A DNA stretch of 64,000 nt from Methylobacter sp. (GCA_030679035.1 JAUXTH010000142.1:111317-175316); one strand, 5' to 3'; shown: positions 1-8,133, counted from the first letter of the stretch. Program-made: numbers and translations. Notes: generated by a model not told the origin, from the sequence alone.

Positions 1-395
1 GCATCTTCATGTGTGCTTACTGATGAGCTTTCTGAATAACTTGACGTTGACGTATCTGCTGACGATATTTCTAATCTATTATGAGTAGGCGGTGAAGTAG
101 GCTCATAACCATGCCCTGTTGTAGCCGCCCTTTCTGCGCTGTAACCACCAGTCCGAGATGCAACATCTCTCGCTACTTCTTTATCAATTTGATTAAATTT
201 ATTCATACTCTGTACGGCTGACGGCACATAAGGGGCTTCAGTGCCACGGCTAGAATCAATGAATTTATATCCTTTAGGTGCCGTAATAATCGCAGCCACC
301 ACAACACCAGCTGATATCGCAGCTACTGTAGCTAAAGTGCTACCACAGCCAGTTAATAATGTTGAGATTAATATAATTATAATTATTTTCTTCAT
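1..395 (-). CDS. Glycine-zipper-like lipoprotein, 3' end beyond window
   Basis: Reading from an ATG at 395 toward the window edge gives 131 codons with no stop, so the gene is cut by the start of the window. The first 17 residues form a lipoprotein signal ending in the lipobox LLTGC, followed by an Ala/Gly/Val-rich hydrophobic stretch (about residues 20-40) of glycine-zipper type. The visible remainder is polar and rich in Ser and Thr. A purine-rich AGAGAG stretch lies upstream of the ATG. It is therefore probably an envelope lipoprotein. I do not recognise the family, and the role is unknown. Confidence 0.6.
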   Translation of the reverse strand, partial: MKKIIIIILISTLLTGCGSTLATVAAISAGVVVAAIITAPKGYKFIDSSRGTEAPYVPSAVQSMNKFNQIDKEVARDVASRTGGYSAERAATTGHGYEPTSPPTHNRLEISSADTSTSSYSESSSVSTHED

Positions 396-471
396 AAAAT
401 CTCTCTGTCTTTCATTTTCTTATTTTAAAATAATATAGAGGCATGTAGGGTATGTGCGTACCTTATTAGCC

Positions 472-687
472 TCAAGCCATCTGCAAATCATGCAAAGGCA
501 AATGCAATAATGACACGGATTGAATATCGGCCTTTTGGCTGGCGTGTTGCACGTCAATCCCAACCAACGTGCCATTGCCGTCAAAATCCAGCATTACGCC
601 ATCAGCGACCTCGTCGGAATCCACTGACGGCGCATTGGACAGATGAATGTACAGCGAATCGGTTTCTTTATCGTAGCTCAGCTTCAT
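472..687 (-). CDS. DUF2283 family small protein
   Basis: This 71-residue protein has the DUF2283 pattern: a short N-terminal strand (MKLSYDKETDSLYI), an acidic middle, and the core VMLDFDGNGTLVGIDV followed by a helix beginning with QHAS. A GGAG ribosome-binding site lies 9 bases before the ATG. DUF2283 proteins often sit beside small toxin-like genes. Here the gene follows hicBA by 30 bases on the same strand and is probably cotranscribed with it. A second DUF2283 gene in this window (12269-12475) has a different partner. Function is unproven; an antitoxin-like role is an inference from such neighbourhoods. Confidence 0.75.
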   Translation of the reverse strand: MKLSYDKETDSLYIHLSNAPSVDSDEVADGVMLDFDGNGTLVGIDVQHASQKADIQSVSLLHLPLHDLQMA

Positions 688-717
688 GGTTTAAATCTCC
701 GATCTGGGTGCGTTACC

Positions 718-930
718 TCAAAGCAATGCCTTAAACTGCTCAATGGAAAGACCGGCATCTTTGACAATGCCGCCCATCGTGAACGCCTTGACGGGATTAT
801 GGCGCGGGATGGTCAAAAGCCGTTCCCCGTTACTCATGACGATATGTTTACCTTGTCTGACTATCCGAAAACCGGCTTTTTCAAGAGCGCGTATTGCGTC
901 AAGATGGTTGACCCCAGAGAGTTTCGACAC
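718..930 (-). CDS. hicA: HicA family toxin (mRNA interferase), module 1
   Basis: The 70-residue protein has the HicA double-stranded-RNA-binding-like fold pattern: an N-terminal helix (ALEKAGFRIVRQ), then GKHIVMSNGERLLTIPRHN carrying the conserved histidine, then a C-terminal helix ending EQFKALL. HicA toxins cleave mRNA and are neutralised by HicB. The gene starts with GTG two bases after the hicB stop codon, which is the tight coupling expected of a TA operon. Here hicB precedes hicA, the reverse of the commonest arrangement. It could act as a stress module or be a genomic passenger. Confidence 0.85.
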   Translation of the reverse strand: MSKLSGVNHLDAIRALEKAGFRIVRQGKHIVMSNGERLLTIPRHNPVKAFTMGGIVKDAGLSIEQFKALL

Positions 931-932
931 GA

Positions 933-1130
933 CTATGCCGCTACTTCGATTTCGTGCGTTTCCTGATCCCGGCTCATTTCCGTCACCGCCGCCAAGTATT
1001 CATGAATAGCATCCTGAATGTTTTCCAAGGCTTCTTCATCAGTATCGCCTTCAGACCAACATCCAGGAAGCCCTGGAACCGATACACTAATACCTTCTTC
1101 GGTACGGTGAAAGATAACGGTATATTTCAT
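933..1130 (-). CDS. hicB: HicB family antitoxin, module 1
   Basis: This 65-residue protein begins MKYTVIFHRTEEG and carries the HicB core VSVPGLPGCWSEGDTDEEALENI, a partial RNase H fold. The ATG at 1130 is preferred over an in-frame TTG 15 bases upstream because a GAGG ribosome-binding site sits just before it and homologues begin at this point. No C-terminal DNA-binding domain is present, so autoregulation by this protein is uncertain. It should bind and block the HicA encoded immediately downstream. Confidence 0.85.
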   Translation of the reverse strand: MKYTVIFHRTEEGISVSVPGLPGCWSEGDTDEEALENIQDAIHEYLAAVTEMSRDQETHEIEVAA

Positions 1131-1150
1131 TTTTCGGCACCTCAAGTCAT

Positions 1151-1212
1151 GTAGGGTACGCTTTGAGTACCATTTTCAAAAAACTCGAAAAGGTACGCGA
1201 AGCGTACCCTAC
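1151..1212. repeat. Inverted repeat between hicB and the aminotransferase gene
   Basis: Perfect 13-bp arms (GTAGGGTACGCTT at 1151-1163 and its complement at 1200-1212) flank a 36-base centre that itself holds GGTACGC-like half sites. It lies just after the aminotransferase gene and before hicB. There is no U-tract, so it is more likely a small dispersed palindrome than a terminator. Confidence 0.7.
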
Positions 1213-1218
1213 TTAAAT

Positions 1219-2400
1219 TTAAATCGCCTTCTTAATCCGCTCCAACGCATTTTGCAGATTAGCCATGCTGGTCGCTATCGAAATTCTGATATGCCCTGGG
1301 GTGCCGAACGCGGAACCCGGCACTAACGCAACGCCTGCTTCTTCGATCAAATATTCGGAAAAATCAAGATCGTCATTGATGTTGTCCAGTCTGGCAATCA
1401 GCTTTTCCACGTTCGGGAACACGTAAAAAGTGCCGTCGGTTTCCAGGCATTCAACGCCGTCTATGCTGTTGAGTTCGGCAACGACATAATCGTGGCGCTT
1501 TTTAAATTCAATACACATGTTATCGATAAAACTTTGATCGCCGGTTAACGCGGCTTCGGCGGCGTGTTGTGAAATCGACGTCGGGTTCGATGTGCTTTGC
1601 GACTGGATAGTGGTCATCGCCTCAATCAAATCCGCTGGGCCTGCGGCATAGCCGATACGCCAGCCGGTCATCGAATAAGCTTTGGATACGCCGTTCATGA
1701 CCACCGTGCGGTCATAAAACTCGGGATGCGCATTTAAAATGTTAACAAACGTGCCTTTCTTCCAAAGGATGTGCTCATACATATCATCGGTTGCGATAAT
1801 AATGTTCGGGAAATCCTTAAGCACGTCGCCCAGCGCTTTAAGCTCTTCCAGGCTATACGCAACGCCGGACGGGTTAGACGGGCTGTTGATAAAGATTAAC
1901 CGGGTTTTATCGGTAATGGCGGCGCGCAATTGTTCAGGCGTTATTTTAAAATTTTGCGCCTGCGTGGTTTCGATAATAACCGGCACGCCGTCGGCCAATA
2001 ACACCATGTCGGGGTAGGAAACCCAGAACGGCGCGGGAATAATGACCTCGTCGCCGTGGTTAAGCAGGGCCTGGGTCAGGTTGAATGAGCTTTGCTTGCC
2101 GCCGCAGGAAACCAGGATCTGGTTGGCTTGGTAATCAAGACCGTTATCGTTCTTGTACTTGGCGATAATGGCTTTCTTCAGGCTGGCTATGCCGTCGACT
2201 GCGGTGTATTTGGTGTAACCACTCTCAATAGCCTTAACCGCAGCGGCCTTGATATGGTCCGGGGTATCGAAATCCGGCTCACCGGCGCCAAGGCCGATAA
2301 TGTCTTTGCCCGCAGCACGCATTTGCGCGGCTCTGGCGGTAATCGCCAAAGTAGGTGATGGTTTAACTGCCTGGACTCTGTTAGAAAGTTTGATGCTCAT
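1219..2400 (-). CDS. aspC: Class I PLP-dependent aspartate aminotransferase
   Basis: This is a 393-residue fold-type I aminotransferase of the short, thermophile-like subclass (AspAT Igamma) rather than the E. coli AspC subclass. The N-terminal motif IGLGAGEPDFDTP, the Asn of SPSNPSG, the Asp/Tyr pair in TDDMYEHI, and the PLP lysine (K240) in GVSKAYSMTGWRIGY can all be seen. It should transfer the amino group of aspartate or glutamate, linking the oxaloacetate and 2-oxoglutarate pools; some relatives also use prephenate. It is transcribed alone, away from uvrB. The exact substrate range cannot be told from sequence. Confidence 0.9.
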   Translation of the reverse strand: MSIKLSNRVQAVKPSPTLAITARAAQMRAAGKDIIGLGAGEPDFDTPDHIKAAAVKAIESGYTKYTAVDGIASLKKAIIAKYKNDNGLDYQANQILVSCGGKQSSFNLTQALLNHGDEVIIPAPFWVSYPDMVLLADGVPVIIETTQAQNFKITPEQLRAAITDKTRLIFINSPSNPSGVAYSLEELKALGDVLKDFPNIIIATDDMYEHILWKKGTFVNILNAHPEFYDRTVVMNGVSKAYSMTGWRIGYAAGPADLIEAMTTIQSQSTSNPTSISQHAAEAALTGDQSFIDNMCIEFKKRHDYVVAELNSIDGVECLETDGTFYVFPNVEKLIARLDNINDDLDFSEYLIEEAGVALVPGSAFGTPGHIRISIATSMANLQNALERIKKAI

Positions 2401-2437
2401 GTTTCCCCGTGTAAAATCAATGTCAAAGATGGAGGGG

Positions 2438-2456
2438 ATTATACATTATGTATAAT
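2438..2456 (-). promoter_or_regulatory. Palindromic TATAAT region upstream of the aminotransferase
   Basis: A 19-base palindrome (9-base arms around one T) contains TATAAT on both strands. On the minus strand the TATAAT at 2443-2438 lies about 38 bases before the aminotransferase start and could be its -10 element, with a weak TTAGTA as -35. On the plus strand it is too far from uvrB to be assigned. The symmetry could also be a repressor site. Confidence 0.4.
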
Positions 2457-2548
2457 GGCTTACTAAAATTCAGGTGTTAAATTATTGGTATCGTTGCCAC
2501 GCTCTGGTGTTCTTCGTTATGCGCAAGTATCTATTGAACACGACTGAC

Positions 2549-2696
2549 CGTCATCCCGGCAGGGATTGCCGGGATCCAGAGCACAGGGATGTGAACGCTT
2601 GATTTAACTGAGCAATCCCCTCTGGTAAGACTTGCTGTCCGTTTTAGTATCGCCATCCATGGCTTCTGGATCCCGGCAATCCCTGCCGGGATGACG
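2549..2696. repeat. MITE-like element, family A, complete copy 1
   Basis: This is a 148-bp element with perfect 32-bp terminal inverted repeats (2549-2580 and 2665-2696) beginning CGTCATCCCGGCAGGGATTG. Each arm is also internally symmetric. The interior holds no credible gene. A second complete copy of exactly the same length is at 63435-63582, in the opposite orientation, and damaged copies lie at 35542-35628 and 41271-41387. The layout is that of a non-autonomous transposable or REP-derived element. It fills most of the 383-base gap before uvrB. Confidence 0.85.
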
Positions 2697-2783
2697 TGTT
2701 TTAAAAAAGTTGTGAATAACGATGAACACCGGAGCATGGAAACAATAAAATTTGAAGTACGATCAGTCTATTGAGAAATCCAA

Positions 2784-4796
2784 GTGAAAAAGAAGTTCAA
2801 ACTCCACAGCCGTTTCCAGCCTGCCGGTGATCAGCCTACCGCGATACAAGCCTTGATCGATGGCTTGAATGACGGCGAAGTGCATCAGACTTTGCTGGGC
2901 GTGACCGGTTCAGGCAAAACCTTCACGATAGCCAATGTGATCAATCAGGTCCAGCGTCCGGCCATGATTATGGCGCCCAATAAAACCCTGGCCGCCCAAC
3001 TCTACGGCGAGATGAAAGAGTTTTTCCCGGAAAACAGCGTCGAGTATTTCGTCTCGTATTACGACTATTACCAGCCGGAAGCTTATGTTCCGGCCTCCGA
3101 CACCTTCATCGACAAGGATGCCGCGATCAACGAGCATATCGAACAGATGCGCTTATCGGCGACCAAGGCCTTAATCGAACGGGACGATACGATCGTCGTC
3201 GCCACAGTTTCTGCGATTTACGGCTTGGGCGAGCCGGAATCGTACTTCAAAATGGTGTTGCATCTGGTCAAGGGCGACATGATTAACCAGCGCGACATCC
3301 TGCGGCGGCTGGCAGAAATGCAATACACCCGCAACGACATCGACCTGCGCCGTGCGACCTACCGGGTGCGCGGCGAGGTGATCGATGTGTTCCCGGCCGA
3401 ATCGGACAGCGAAGCGTTAAGGATAGAGCTGTTCGATGACGAAGTGGAGCGCTTGTCGTTATTCGACCCGCTGACCGGCGAAATCATCCGGCGGCTGGCG
3501 CGTTACACGATTTATCCGAAGAGCCATTATGTCACGCCGCGAGAGCAGTTATTGGCAGCGGTTGAAGCCATCAAAGTGGAACTCAAGGAGCGCCTGGAGC
3601 AATTGCGTTCTCTGGATAAACTGGTCGAAGCGCAACGTCTGGAGCAACGGACGCTGTTCGATATTGAGATGATACTGGAAGTCGGCTATTGCTCCGGCAT
3701 CGAAAACTATTCCCGCTACCTGTCCGGCAGAAGCGCGGGCGAATCGCCGCCTACGATGTTCGATTACTTGCGCGACAATGCGCTGGTGATTATCGACGAA
3801 AGCCATGTCGCCGTGCCGCAGATCGGCGCGATGTATAAGGGCGACCGGTCGCGCAAGGAAACGCTGGTCGAATACGGTTTCAGGCTGCCTTCCGCGCTGG
3901 ATAACCGCCCGTTGATGTTCGATGAATTCGAGTTGAAAGCGCCGCAACGGATTTATGTGTCGGCAACGCCGGGGCCATACGAACGAGAGCATTCCGGGGT
4001 GTTTGCCGAGCAGGTGGTCAGGCCGACCGGCTTGCTCGATCCGGTCGTGGAAGTGCGCCCGGCAACCACCCAGGTCGATGATCTGTTATCGGAAATCAAT
4101 AAGCGCGTTGTCGTAAAAGAGCGAGTGCTGGTGACCACGTTAACCAAGCGAATGTCGGAAGACTTGACCGAATACTTGTCGGAACACGGAGTTCGGGTGC
4201 GCTATCTGCATTCCGACATCGATACTGTCGAACGGGTCGAGATCATCCGCGATTTGCGGCTGGGTCAGTTCGATGTGCTGGTGGGCATCAACCTGTTGCG
4301 CGAAGGGCTGGACATACCGGAAGTGTCGTTGGTTGCAATACTGGATGCCGACAAGGAAGGCTTCCTGCGTTCGGTCGTGTCGCTGGTACAAACCATCGGT
4401 CGGGCGGCGAGAAACGTCAACGGCAAGGCCATTTTGTACGGCGATAAAATCACCAAATCGATGCAGCAGGCGATAGATGAAACCGACCGTCGCCGCGAAA
4501 AACAGCACCAGTTTAATATCGAGCACCATATAGAGCCGAAGACCATTTTCAAGTCGGTCACCGATATTATGCAAGTCTCGATACCCGGTGCAGGCATGAC
4601 CAGCGCCAACAAGCTGCTAGACAAGGTAGCTGAATTCCCCGCCGACTATAAAGCGGCCATGACACCCAAGCAGGCAAGCAAAAAACTGAAACAACTGGAA
4701 GACGCCATGTATCAGCATGCGAAAAATCTTGAATTCGAGCAGGCGGCGAAGATCAGGGATGAGATTAAGGTTTTGCAGGAGTTGATGTTGGTTTGA
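2784..4796 (+). CDS. uvrB: UvrABC excinuclease subunit B
   Basis: UvrB (670 residues, normal length) receives damaged DNA from UvrA, verifies the lesion with its helicase-like motor and recruits UvrC in nucleotide excision repair. Visible are Walker A GVTGSGKT (39-46), the damage-verifying beta-hairpin region [12 protein letters not shown], the DEAD-like IIDESHV, the motif VI segment QTIGRAARN, and the C-terminal UVR helix pair that contacts UvrC. The start is GTG; residues from [16 protein letters not shown] match family N termini. No LexA operator is evident upstream, which is unusual compared with E. coli but not decisive. A hairpin follows the gene. Confidence 0.97.
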   Translation: MKKKFKLHSRFQPAGDQPTAIQALIDGLNDGEVHQTLLGVTGSGKTFTIANVINQVQRPAMIMAPNKTLAAQLYGEMKEFFPENSVEYFVSYYDYYQPEAYVPASDTFIDKDAAINEHIEQMRLSATKALIERDDTIVVATVSAIYGLGEPESYFKMVLHLVKGDMINQRDILRRLAEMQYTRNDIDLRRATYRVRGEVIDVFPAESDSEALRIELFDDEVERLSLFDPLTGEIIRRLARYTIYPKSHYVTPREQLLAAVEAIKVELKERLEQLRSLDKLVEAQRLEQRTLFDIEMILEVGYCSGIENYSRYLSGRSAGESPPTMFDYLRDNALVIIDESHVAVPQIGAMYKGDRSRKETLVEYGFRLPSALDNRPLMFDEFELKAPQRIYVSATPGPYEREHSGVFAEQVVRPTGLLDPVVEVRPATTQVDDLLSEINKRVVVKERVLVTTLTKRMSEDLTEYLSEHGVRVRYLHSDIDTVERVEIIRDLRLGQFDVLVGINLLREGLDIPEVSLVAILDADKEGFLRSVVSLVQTIGRAARNVNGKAILYGDKITKSMQQAIDETDRRREKQHQFNIEHHIEPKTIFKSVTDIMQVSIPGAGMTSANKLLDKVAEFPADYKAAMTPKQASKKLKQLEDAMYQHAKNLEFEQAAKIRDEIKVLQELMLV

Positions 4797-4800
4797 GTTG

Positions 4801-4840
4801 GTTGGGCAACATCTTTTCGTTGCCCAACATTTTGCGCATG
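4801..4840 (+). terminator. Hairpin after uvrB
   Basis: Perfect 10-bp arms GTTGGGCAAC (4801-4810) and its complement (4819-4828) begin five bases after the uvrB stop, followed by a weak ATTTTG tract. It is probably the uvrB transcript end, but the U-tract is poor. Confidence 0.5.
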
Positions 4841-4878
4841 TTGATGTCGGGCATAAACAGCATGTCCGATCTAGCGGG

Positions 4879-5301
4879 CTACAATTTGTCTAATGCAGAT
4901 TGAGCAATTTCTTTAATTTGTTTAATTTGTTCGCGCAATTTTTGAATCTGCTCATTTTTATTAACAATATCCTGATCATTGCAGGGGAAAAATATACCCC
5001 CCCTTACGTTTATTATTTTTTTTAATGCCTCTTCAAGATCATTTTTTTTACTCGCTCTTTCACGCAAACTTAATAACAATTCTTGATGTAATGCAATTAC
5101 ATCCGCCTCTTCAAGGCATATATGAGCTACAGATTCACGCTCAGAATCAGGTTTTTTAGTAAGATTTACTTTAATTATCTTCTTAGCTTCCCAAGCTTTA
5201 GAATCTTTAGATAAGTCAATTGTATCAACCAAGTCGTGTGAATCATCAATCGAATCACCACTGCACAAAGGTTTGGTTTTTGGGCCCCTATAAATTTTCA
5301 T
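4879..5301 (-). CDS. Hypothetical protein with C-terminal coiled coil
   Basis: This 140-residue protein was not recognised. Residues 1-60 are polar and basic, the middle is helical, and the last 35 residues form a heptad-like segment (NEQIQKLREQIKQIKEIAQSALDKL) likely to make a coiled coil. An AGGA ribosome-binding site precedes the ATG. The DNA is clearly richer in A+T than uvrB next door, which suggests acquisition from elsewhere. It lies downstream of another AT-rich unknown gene on the same strand (95-base gap). Confidence 0.55.
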   Translation of the reverse strand: MKIYRGPKTKPLCSGDSIDDSHDLVDTIDLSKDSKAWEAKKIIKVNLTKKPDSERESVAHICLEEADVIALHQELLLSLRERASKKNDLEEALKKIINVRGGIFFPCNDQDIVNKNEQIQKLREQIKQIKEIAQSALDKL

Positions 5302-5395
5302 AAATAATCCTAATTAAAAACACGATATACAACGGATAGTCAACACGTTGCAATATCGGGTACGTTTAAACGTACCCGATAATTAATTTTACTTT

Positions 5396-5692
5396 TTAAG
5401 CTTTAGACGTTAGCAAGATATAGAGTCGATCAAGTCTTGTTAAATTACTATTAATTTTTTTATTTAATGTTCTATAGATTTTTTCAAATTCTTTTTGCTT
5501 TTTTGTGTGAGTAAACCAGATGTCAAGCTGTTTTAAAAGGAGCGTTAAAACTTCGGGCGAATTTTTGACATCTTTTGGCATTTCTTTGAGAAATTCCGCC
5601 GATTTTGTGGCACCCGTTAAGGATACGCCCTTAGATTTGAGTATTTCGGTGTAATCGGCAGAAAACTCTTGCCAAGTAAATTCTTGTATCAT
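5396..5692 (-). CDS. Hypothetical protein, AT-rich
   Basis: This 98-residue, mostly helical and lysine-rich protein was not recognised. The start is placed at the ATG at 5692 (MIQEFTWQEF), because GGAG lies seven bases before it; an in-frame start 21 bases upstream would put that GGAG inside the gene. The composition is AT-rich like that of the neighbour at 4879-5301, with which it may form an accessory pair. No signal peptide, membrane segment or catalytic motif is visible. Confidence 0.5.
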   Translation of the reverse strand: MIQEFTWQEFSADYTEILKSKGVSLTGATKSAEFLKEMPKDVKNSPEVLTLLLKQLDIWFTHTKKQKEFEKIYRTLNKKINSNLTRLDRLYILLTSKA

Positions 5693-6204
5693 TTTATTTC
5701 TCCGAAGCAGCATTGATTGAAAGAGTATGATACCGCGTTTTAATAAACAATAAAATACTTATTTTTCAATATGTTACAACTCATTGATCAGTCTATTAAC
5801 AACAACCCAAGCAGCTATGTACTATATAAAGTATTAGTTTTTGTCGTTACTGGCAGAGCAGTTGTTTAGTCCCATAACTAAGCTTTAGTTTTTGTAGTTA
5901 CTAGTAGTTATTCCTAACTAGTGATCCTAGACCATTGCAGATAATGGATAGGACAAAGACTATAGATAACGTATCTGTCCATCTTAGACGTAATTACCGT
6001 TTGTTATTGAATCTACCCAAGCCCCGCTTGAAAACAGTCTGACTACCCTCAAGCGGGGCGGGGTTTGCAACCCCGCCCCTAACGTTTTCGCAGTATCTAA
6101 TCAAAGTGGTTACAGCTAATGAACTCAAAACGTTTCGGACGGGGCGTGGTTGTCCCATCCGGTTTGGGACAAGCTTAAAGCCAATTTTTAACTTGCATCA
6201 GCAA
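5693..6204. other. Gene-free gap of about 510 bases
   Basis: The first 300 bases are AT-rich without a convincing gene and contain two similar TTAGTTTTTGTNGTTACT segments (near 5837 and 5887). From 6021 onward it consists of palindromes: arms 6021-6031/6049-6059, then the family B element described separately. No tRNA or promoter could be assigned. Confidence 0.6.
6055..6165. repeat. Palindrome-ended repeat, family B, copy 1
   Basis: The left end is the hairpin GGGGCGGGGTT/AACCCCGCCCC (6055-6079), followed by TAACGTTTTCG. After about 45 bases comes AAAACGTTTC and a degraded second hairpin GGACGGGG...CCCATCC. The same plan, CG-rich hairpins facing each other through AACGTTTT motifs, occurs at 35436-35541, and a fragment at 7013-7036. 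Confidence 0.65.
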
Positions 6205-6426
6205 TCAAAGCAGCTTTATAAATTCTTCGACGGTCATACCCGCATTCCGAATAAGAGCGCGTAACGTACCGATTGAAAGTTCCTTGTGTTGCGGGACAGA
6301 CAAGTTAACGCGTACGCCAGACTTAACCAAAACACGATGGCTTCCGACTTGCCCGATGGTTTGCCAGCCCGCTTTCTCGAAAGCCTTGGCCGCATCCTTG
6401 CCCGAAATATTGCCGAGTTTGCCCAT
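6205..6426 (-). CDS. hicA: HicA family toxin, module 2
   Basis: This 73-residue HicA has the motif GSHRVLVKSGVRVNLSVPQHKELSIGTLRALI with the conserved histidine and the C-terminal helix EEFIKLL. It is predicted to be a ribosome-independent mRNA interferase. It starts three bases after the hicB stop at 6430, and so is translationally coupled. It is distinct in sequence from the HicA at 718 and the one at 37537, so the three modules are not recent duplicates. Confidence 0.87.
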   Translation of the reverse strand: MGKLGNISGKDAAKAFEKAGWQTIGQVGSHRVLVKSGVRVNLSVPQHKELSIGTLRALIRNAGMTVEEFIKLL

Positions 6427-6429
6427 TAA

Positions 6430-6651
6430 CTAAACGGTTACCATAATCTGTGCCAATTTTTGAGTGCCGTCTTGTTGTAAAGCGGAAACCGCTTTTTGAT
6501 CTTCGGCCCACAACCAGGCGGTAATCGCTTCTTTGATATTAACCAAAGCTTCTTCTTGATCTTTGCCTTGCGAAACACACCCTGGCAGTGCAGGGCATTC
6601 AGCAACGATCCAACCATCTTCAGCCGGTTCGAGTGTTATATGGAAAATCAT
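6430..6651 (-). CDS. hicB: HicB family antitoxin, module 2
   Basis: This 73-residue HicB has the core DGWIVAECPALPGCVSQGKDQEEALVNIKEAI, the hallmark Pro-Gly-Cys loop of the family. A strong AGGGGA ribosome-binding site precedes the ATG. It lies 13 bases after a Phd/YefM-type antitoxin gene, so antitoxin genes of two different families head this transcript, with only one toxin (HicA) in it. Confidence 0.87.
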   Translation of the reverse strand: MIFHITLEPAEDGWIVAECPALPGCVSQGKDQEEALVNIKEAITAWLWAEDQKAVSALQQDGTQKLAQIMVTV

Positions 6652-6664
6652 AATATCCCCTGCG

Positions 6665-6937
6665 TTAAATAAAAGTTATTTTCGAGCAGCCTAAAAGGGA
6701 GCTGCCTTTTCTCAGGTTCTGCACATACTCGTCTACCGACTCAATATCGTTACGATCCGCCCATATCCCGAACAAATCATTCTTGCTATCCACATCAGCC
6801 GACTTATCGGTTTTTTCATAAGGCACAAGCCGAGCACAAGGTTTACCCCTGAAAGCAATGACGACATCTTCTCCCTTGCTTACAGCATCAAGCAGCCCTT
6901 TTAAATGAATTCTAAGGTCTTTTGCGGTTGCTTTCAT
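6665..6937 (-). CDS. Phd/YefM family antitoxin without a cognate toxin gene
   Basis: This 90-residue protein has the Phd/YefM DNA-binding fold pattern: AKDLRIHLKGLLDAVSKGEDVVIAFRGKPCARLVPY, then a toxin-binding tail ending DEYVQNLRKG. In relatives the tail ends shortly after this point and a PIN-domain toxin gene follows. Here the tail continues into an atypical SSLLGCSKITFI and the next gene is hicB. This suggests that the toxin was deleted and the antitoxin 3' end rebuilt. GAGGG precedes the ATG at 6937; an in-frame TTG 15 bases earlier is less likely. Confidence 0.8.
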   Translation of the reverse strand: MKATAKDLRIHLKGLLDAVSKGEDVVIAFRGKPCARLVPYEKTDKSADVDSKNDLFGIWADRNDIESVDEYVQNLRKGSSLLGCSKITFI

Positions 6938-7012
6938 ATTGCCCTCTATCAAGTTACTTTTTCAAAGTATGAGCTTAACGCCGGTATACGTCAATTTGCC
7001 CAAAATCCACGC

Positions 7013-7036
7013 AAAACGTTTCGGACGGGGCAACAT
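7013..7036. repeat. Family B repeat fragment
   Basis: AAAACGTTTCGGACGGGGCAAC repeats the inner junction of the family B elements at about 6127 and 35436, with only half of the hairpin present. It lies between the fic gene and the yefM-like gene. Confidence 0.55.
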
Positions 7037-7057
7037 CAACATGTCATATACAACCCT

Positions 7058-7945
7058 TTAATTCCGCTTGGCCGCCTCATAAAACAGCCTAACCAATGGC
7101 GCATAGCGCCCATGCTTCATTGCATGTTGCATCGCCGCGTAATACATCGCCCTGTTCTCGCCATCAAATACCGGCGGCATTAATCTGGCATTCAAGCACT
7201 GCGCCATCACCAAGGCGCGCCCCACGCGCCCATTACCATCGCCAAACGGATGAATCAAAATAAAATAAGCATGTGCTTTGGCAATAGCTTCCAGCGTAGC
7301 TGACTTGGCCTCTTTGTAAACCCATCGGTTCATTTCTTCTTCAATATCTTCCGGTTCGGTGGTTCGCACGTCTTCCAATTGCCCCATTACCCGGGTCTTG
7401 GTGGAATAAAATCCCGCATTGTCATAAACGCCGCGCATAAAATCGGCATGCAGGGTTTTGATGCTCTGTTCGGTGATCGGCACCGGTTCGCCATGCTCCA
7501 CAATTTTCTGCCAGAGTTGCTTATGCGTCATAAAAGCATTAAAGCCTTCAAGAAAAGCCTGCCTGTCTATATTCTTAGGCAGCTTTTTTTCGTCAATAAT
7601 CTTATCGAAATCCGTTTTCGCCATATCGGTTTCGATTTCAATCGTGCCATAACTCAAGCGGCGTAAAAACGGCAAAAACAGCGCTTCGTTGTGAACCATA
7701 TCATCCGGCAACAAAACGGCTTCAAAGCTTTGCTTGGGCGCATCCCACTCAGGAATCAAAAAATGCTGGCAATACAAAACATCAATATCCAGACGACTCT
7801 TGGCCGAGATCGACTCAGGCTTCTGCCGCCAGTTGAGAAGCGTTCTTCTTGAAATTCCAATTGCTTCCGCAAGTTTTGTCGAATAAAAAAACGCGGACTG
7901 GAGCTGATCAAGCTTATCTATAATGTTTATATCATTGTATTTCAT
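7058..7945 (-). CDS. Fic/DOC family protein with N-terminal helix-turn-helix
   Basis: This 295-residue protein carries the complete Fic catalytic motif HPFGDGNGRVGR (232-243), so it probably transfers AMP, or another phosphate-containing group, from a nucleotide to target proteins. Residues 15-45 (SAFFYSTKLAEAIGISRRTLLNWRQKP) look like a helix-turn-helix of the type that reads DNA. The usual inhibitory motif S/TxxxE(G/N) of class II Fic proteins is not matched cleanly: the candidate TIEIET near residue 101 ends in Thr rather than Gly or Asn. Self-regulation by DNA binding is an inference. It heads an accessory cluster with TA genes. Confidence 0.9.
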   Translation of the reverse strand: MKYNDINIIDKLDQLQSAFFYSTKLAEAIGISRRTLLNWRQKPESISAKSRLDIDVLYCQHFLIPEWDAPKQSFEAVLLPDDMVHNEALFLPFLRRLSYGTIEIETDMAKTDFDKIIDEKKLPKNIDRQAFLEGFNAFMTHKQLWQKIVEHGEPVPITEQSIKTLHADFMRGVYDNAGFYSTKTRVMGQLEDVRTTEPEDIEEEMNRWVYKEAKSATLEAIAKAHAYFILIHPFGDGNGRVGRALVMAQCLNARLMPPVFDGENRAMYYAAMQHAMKHGRYAPLVRLFYEAAKRN

Positions 7946-8068
7946 AAAAATTTATTTCATTTCCCGTATTTTTATCCAGAGTAACAAAAGCGGGAAACAC
8001 ATTCAATATAAATTAATTTGTTTCTCATACCGGGTTCTCAGGCAGTTAAGTCTAAAACCACGTGGAGG

Positions 8069-8094
8069 TTGAAAACAGTCGGACTATCCCCCAT
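8069..8094 (+). promoter_or_regulatory. Sigma-32 (heat-shock) promoter of clpB
   Basis: TTGAAA (8069-8074), a 14-base spacer, then CCCCATGT (8089-8096) match the RpoH consensus CTTGAAA-N(11-16)-CCCCATNT almost perfectly. It lies about 40 bases before the clpB ATG at 8134. This also shows that an upstream in-frame GTG at 8062 cannot be the start. Confidence 0.8.
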
Positions 8095-8133
8095 GTTAGC
8101 GGTAACTTAAAAACTCTTAATGAGGCAACTATT

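Noticed and set aside
2531..2737. Minus-strand 68-codon frame within the family A element
   Set aside because: Its translation (IPAGIAGIQKPWM...) is repeat sequence that recurs in the other copies; no ribosome-binding site or conserved protein is evident.
2697..2783. LexA box upstream of uvrB
   Set aside because: No CTGT-N8-ACAG-like sequence was found.
8062..8133. Longer clpB start giving 24 extra residues
   Set aside because: It would lie over the heat-shock promoter; ATG 8134 has a GAGG site and gives the family length.
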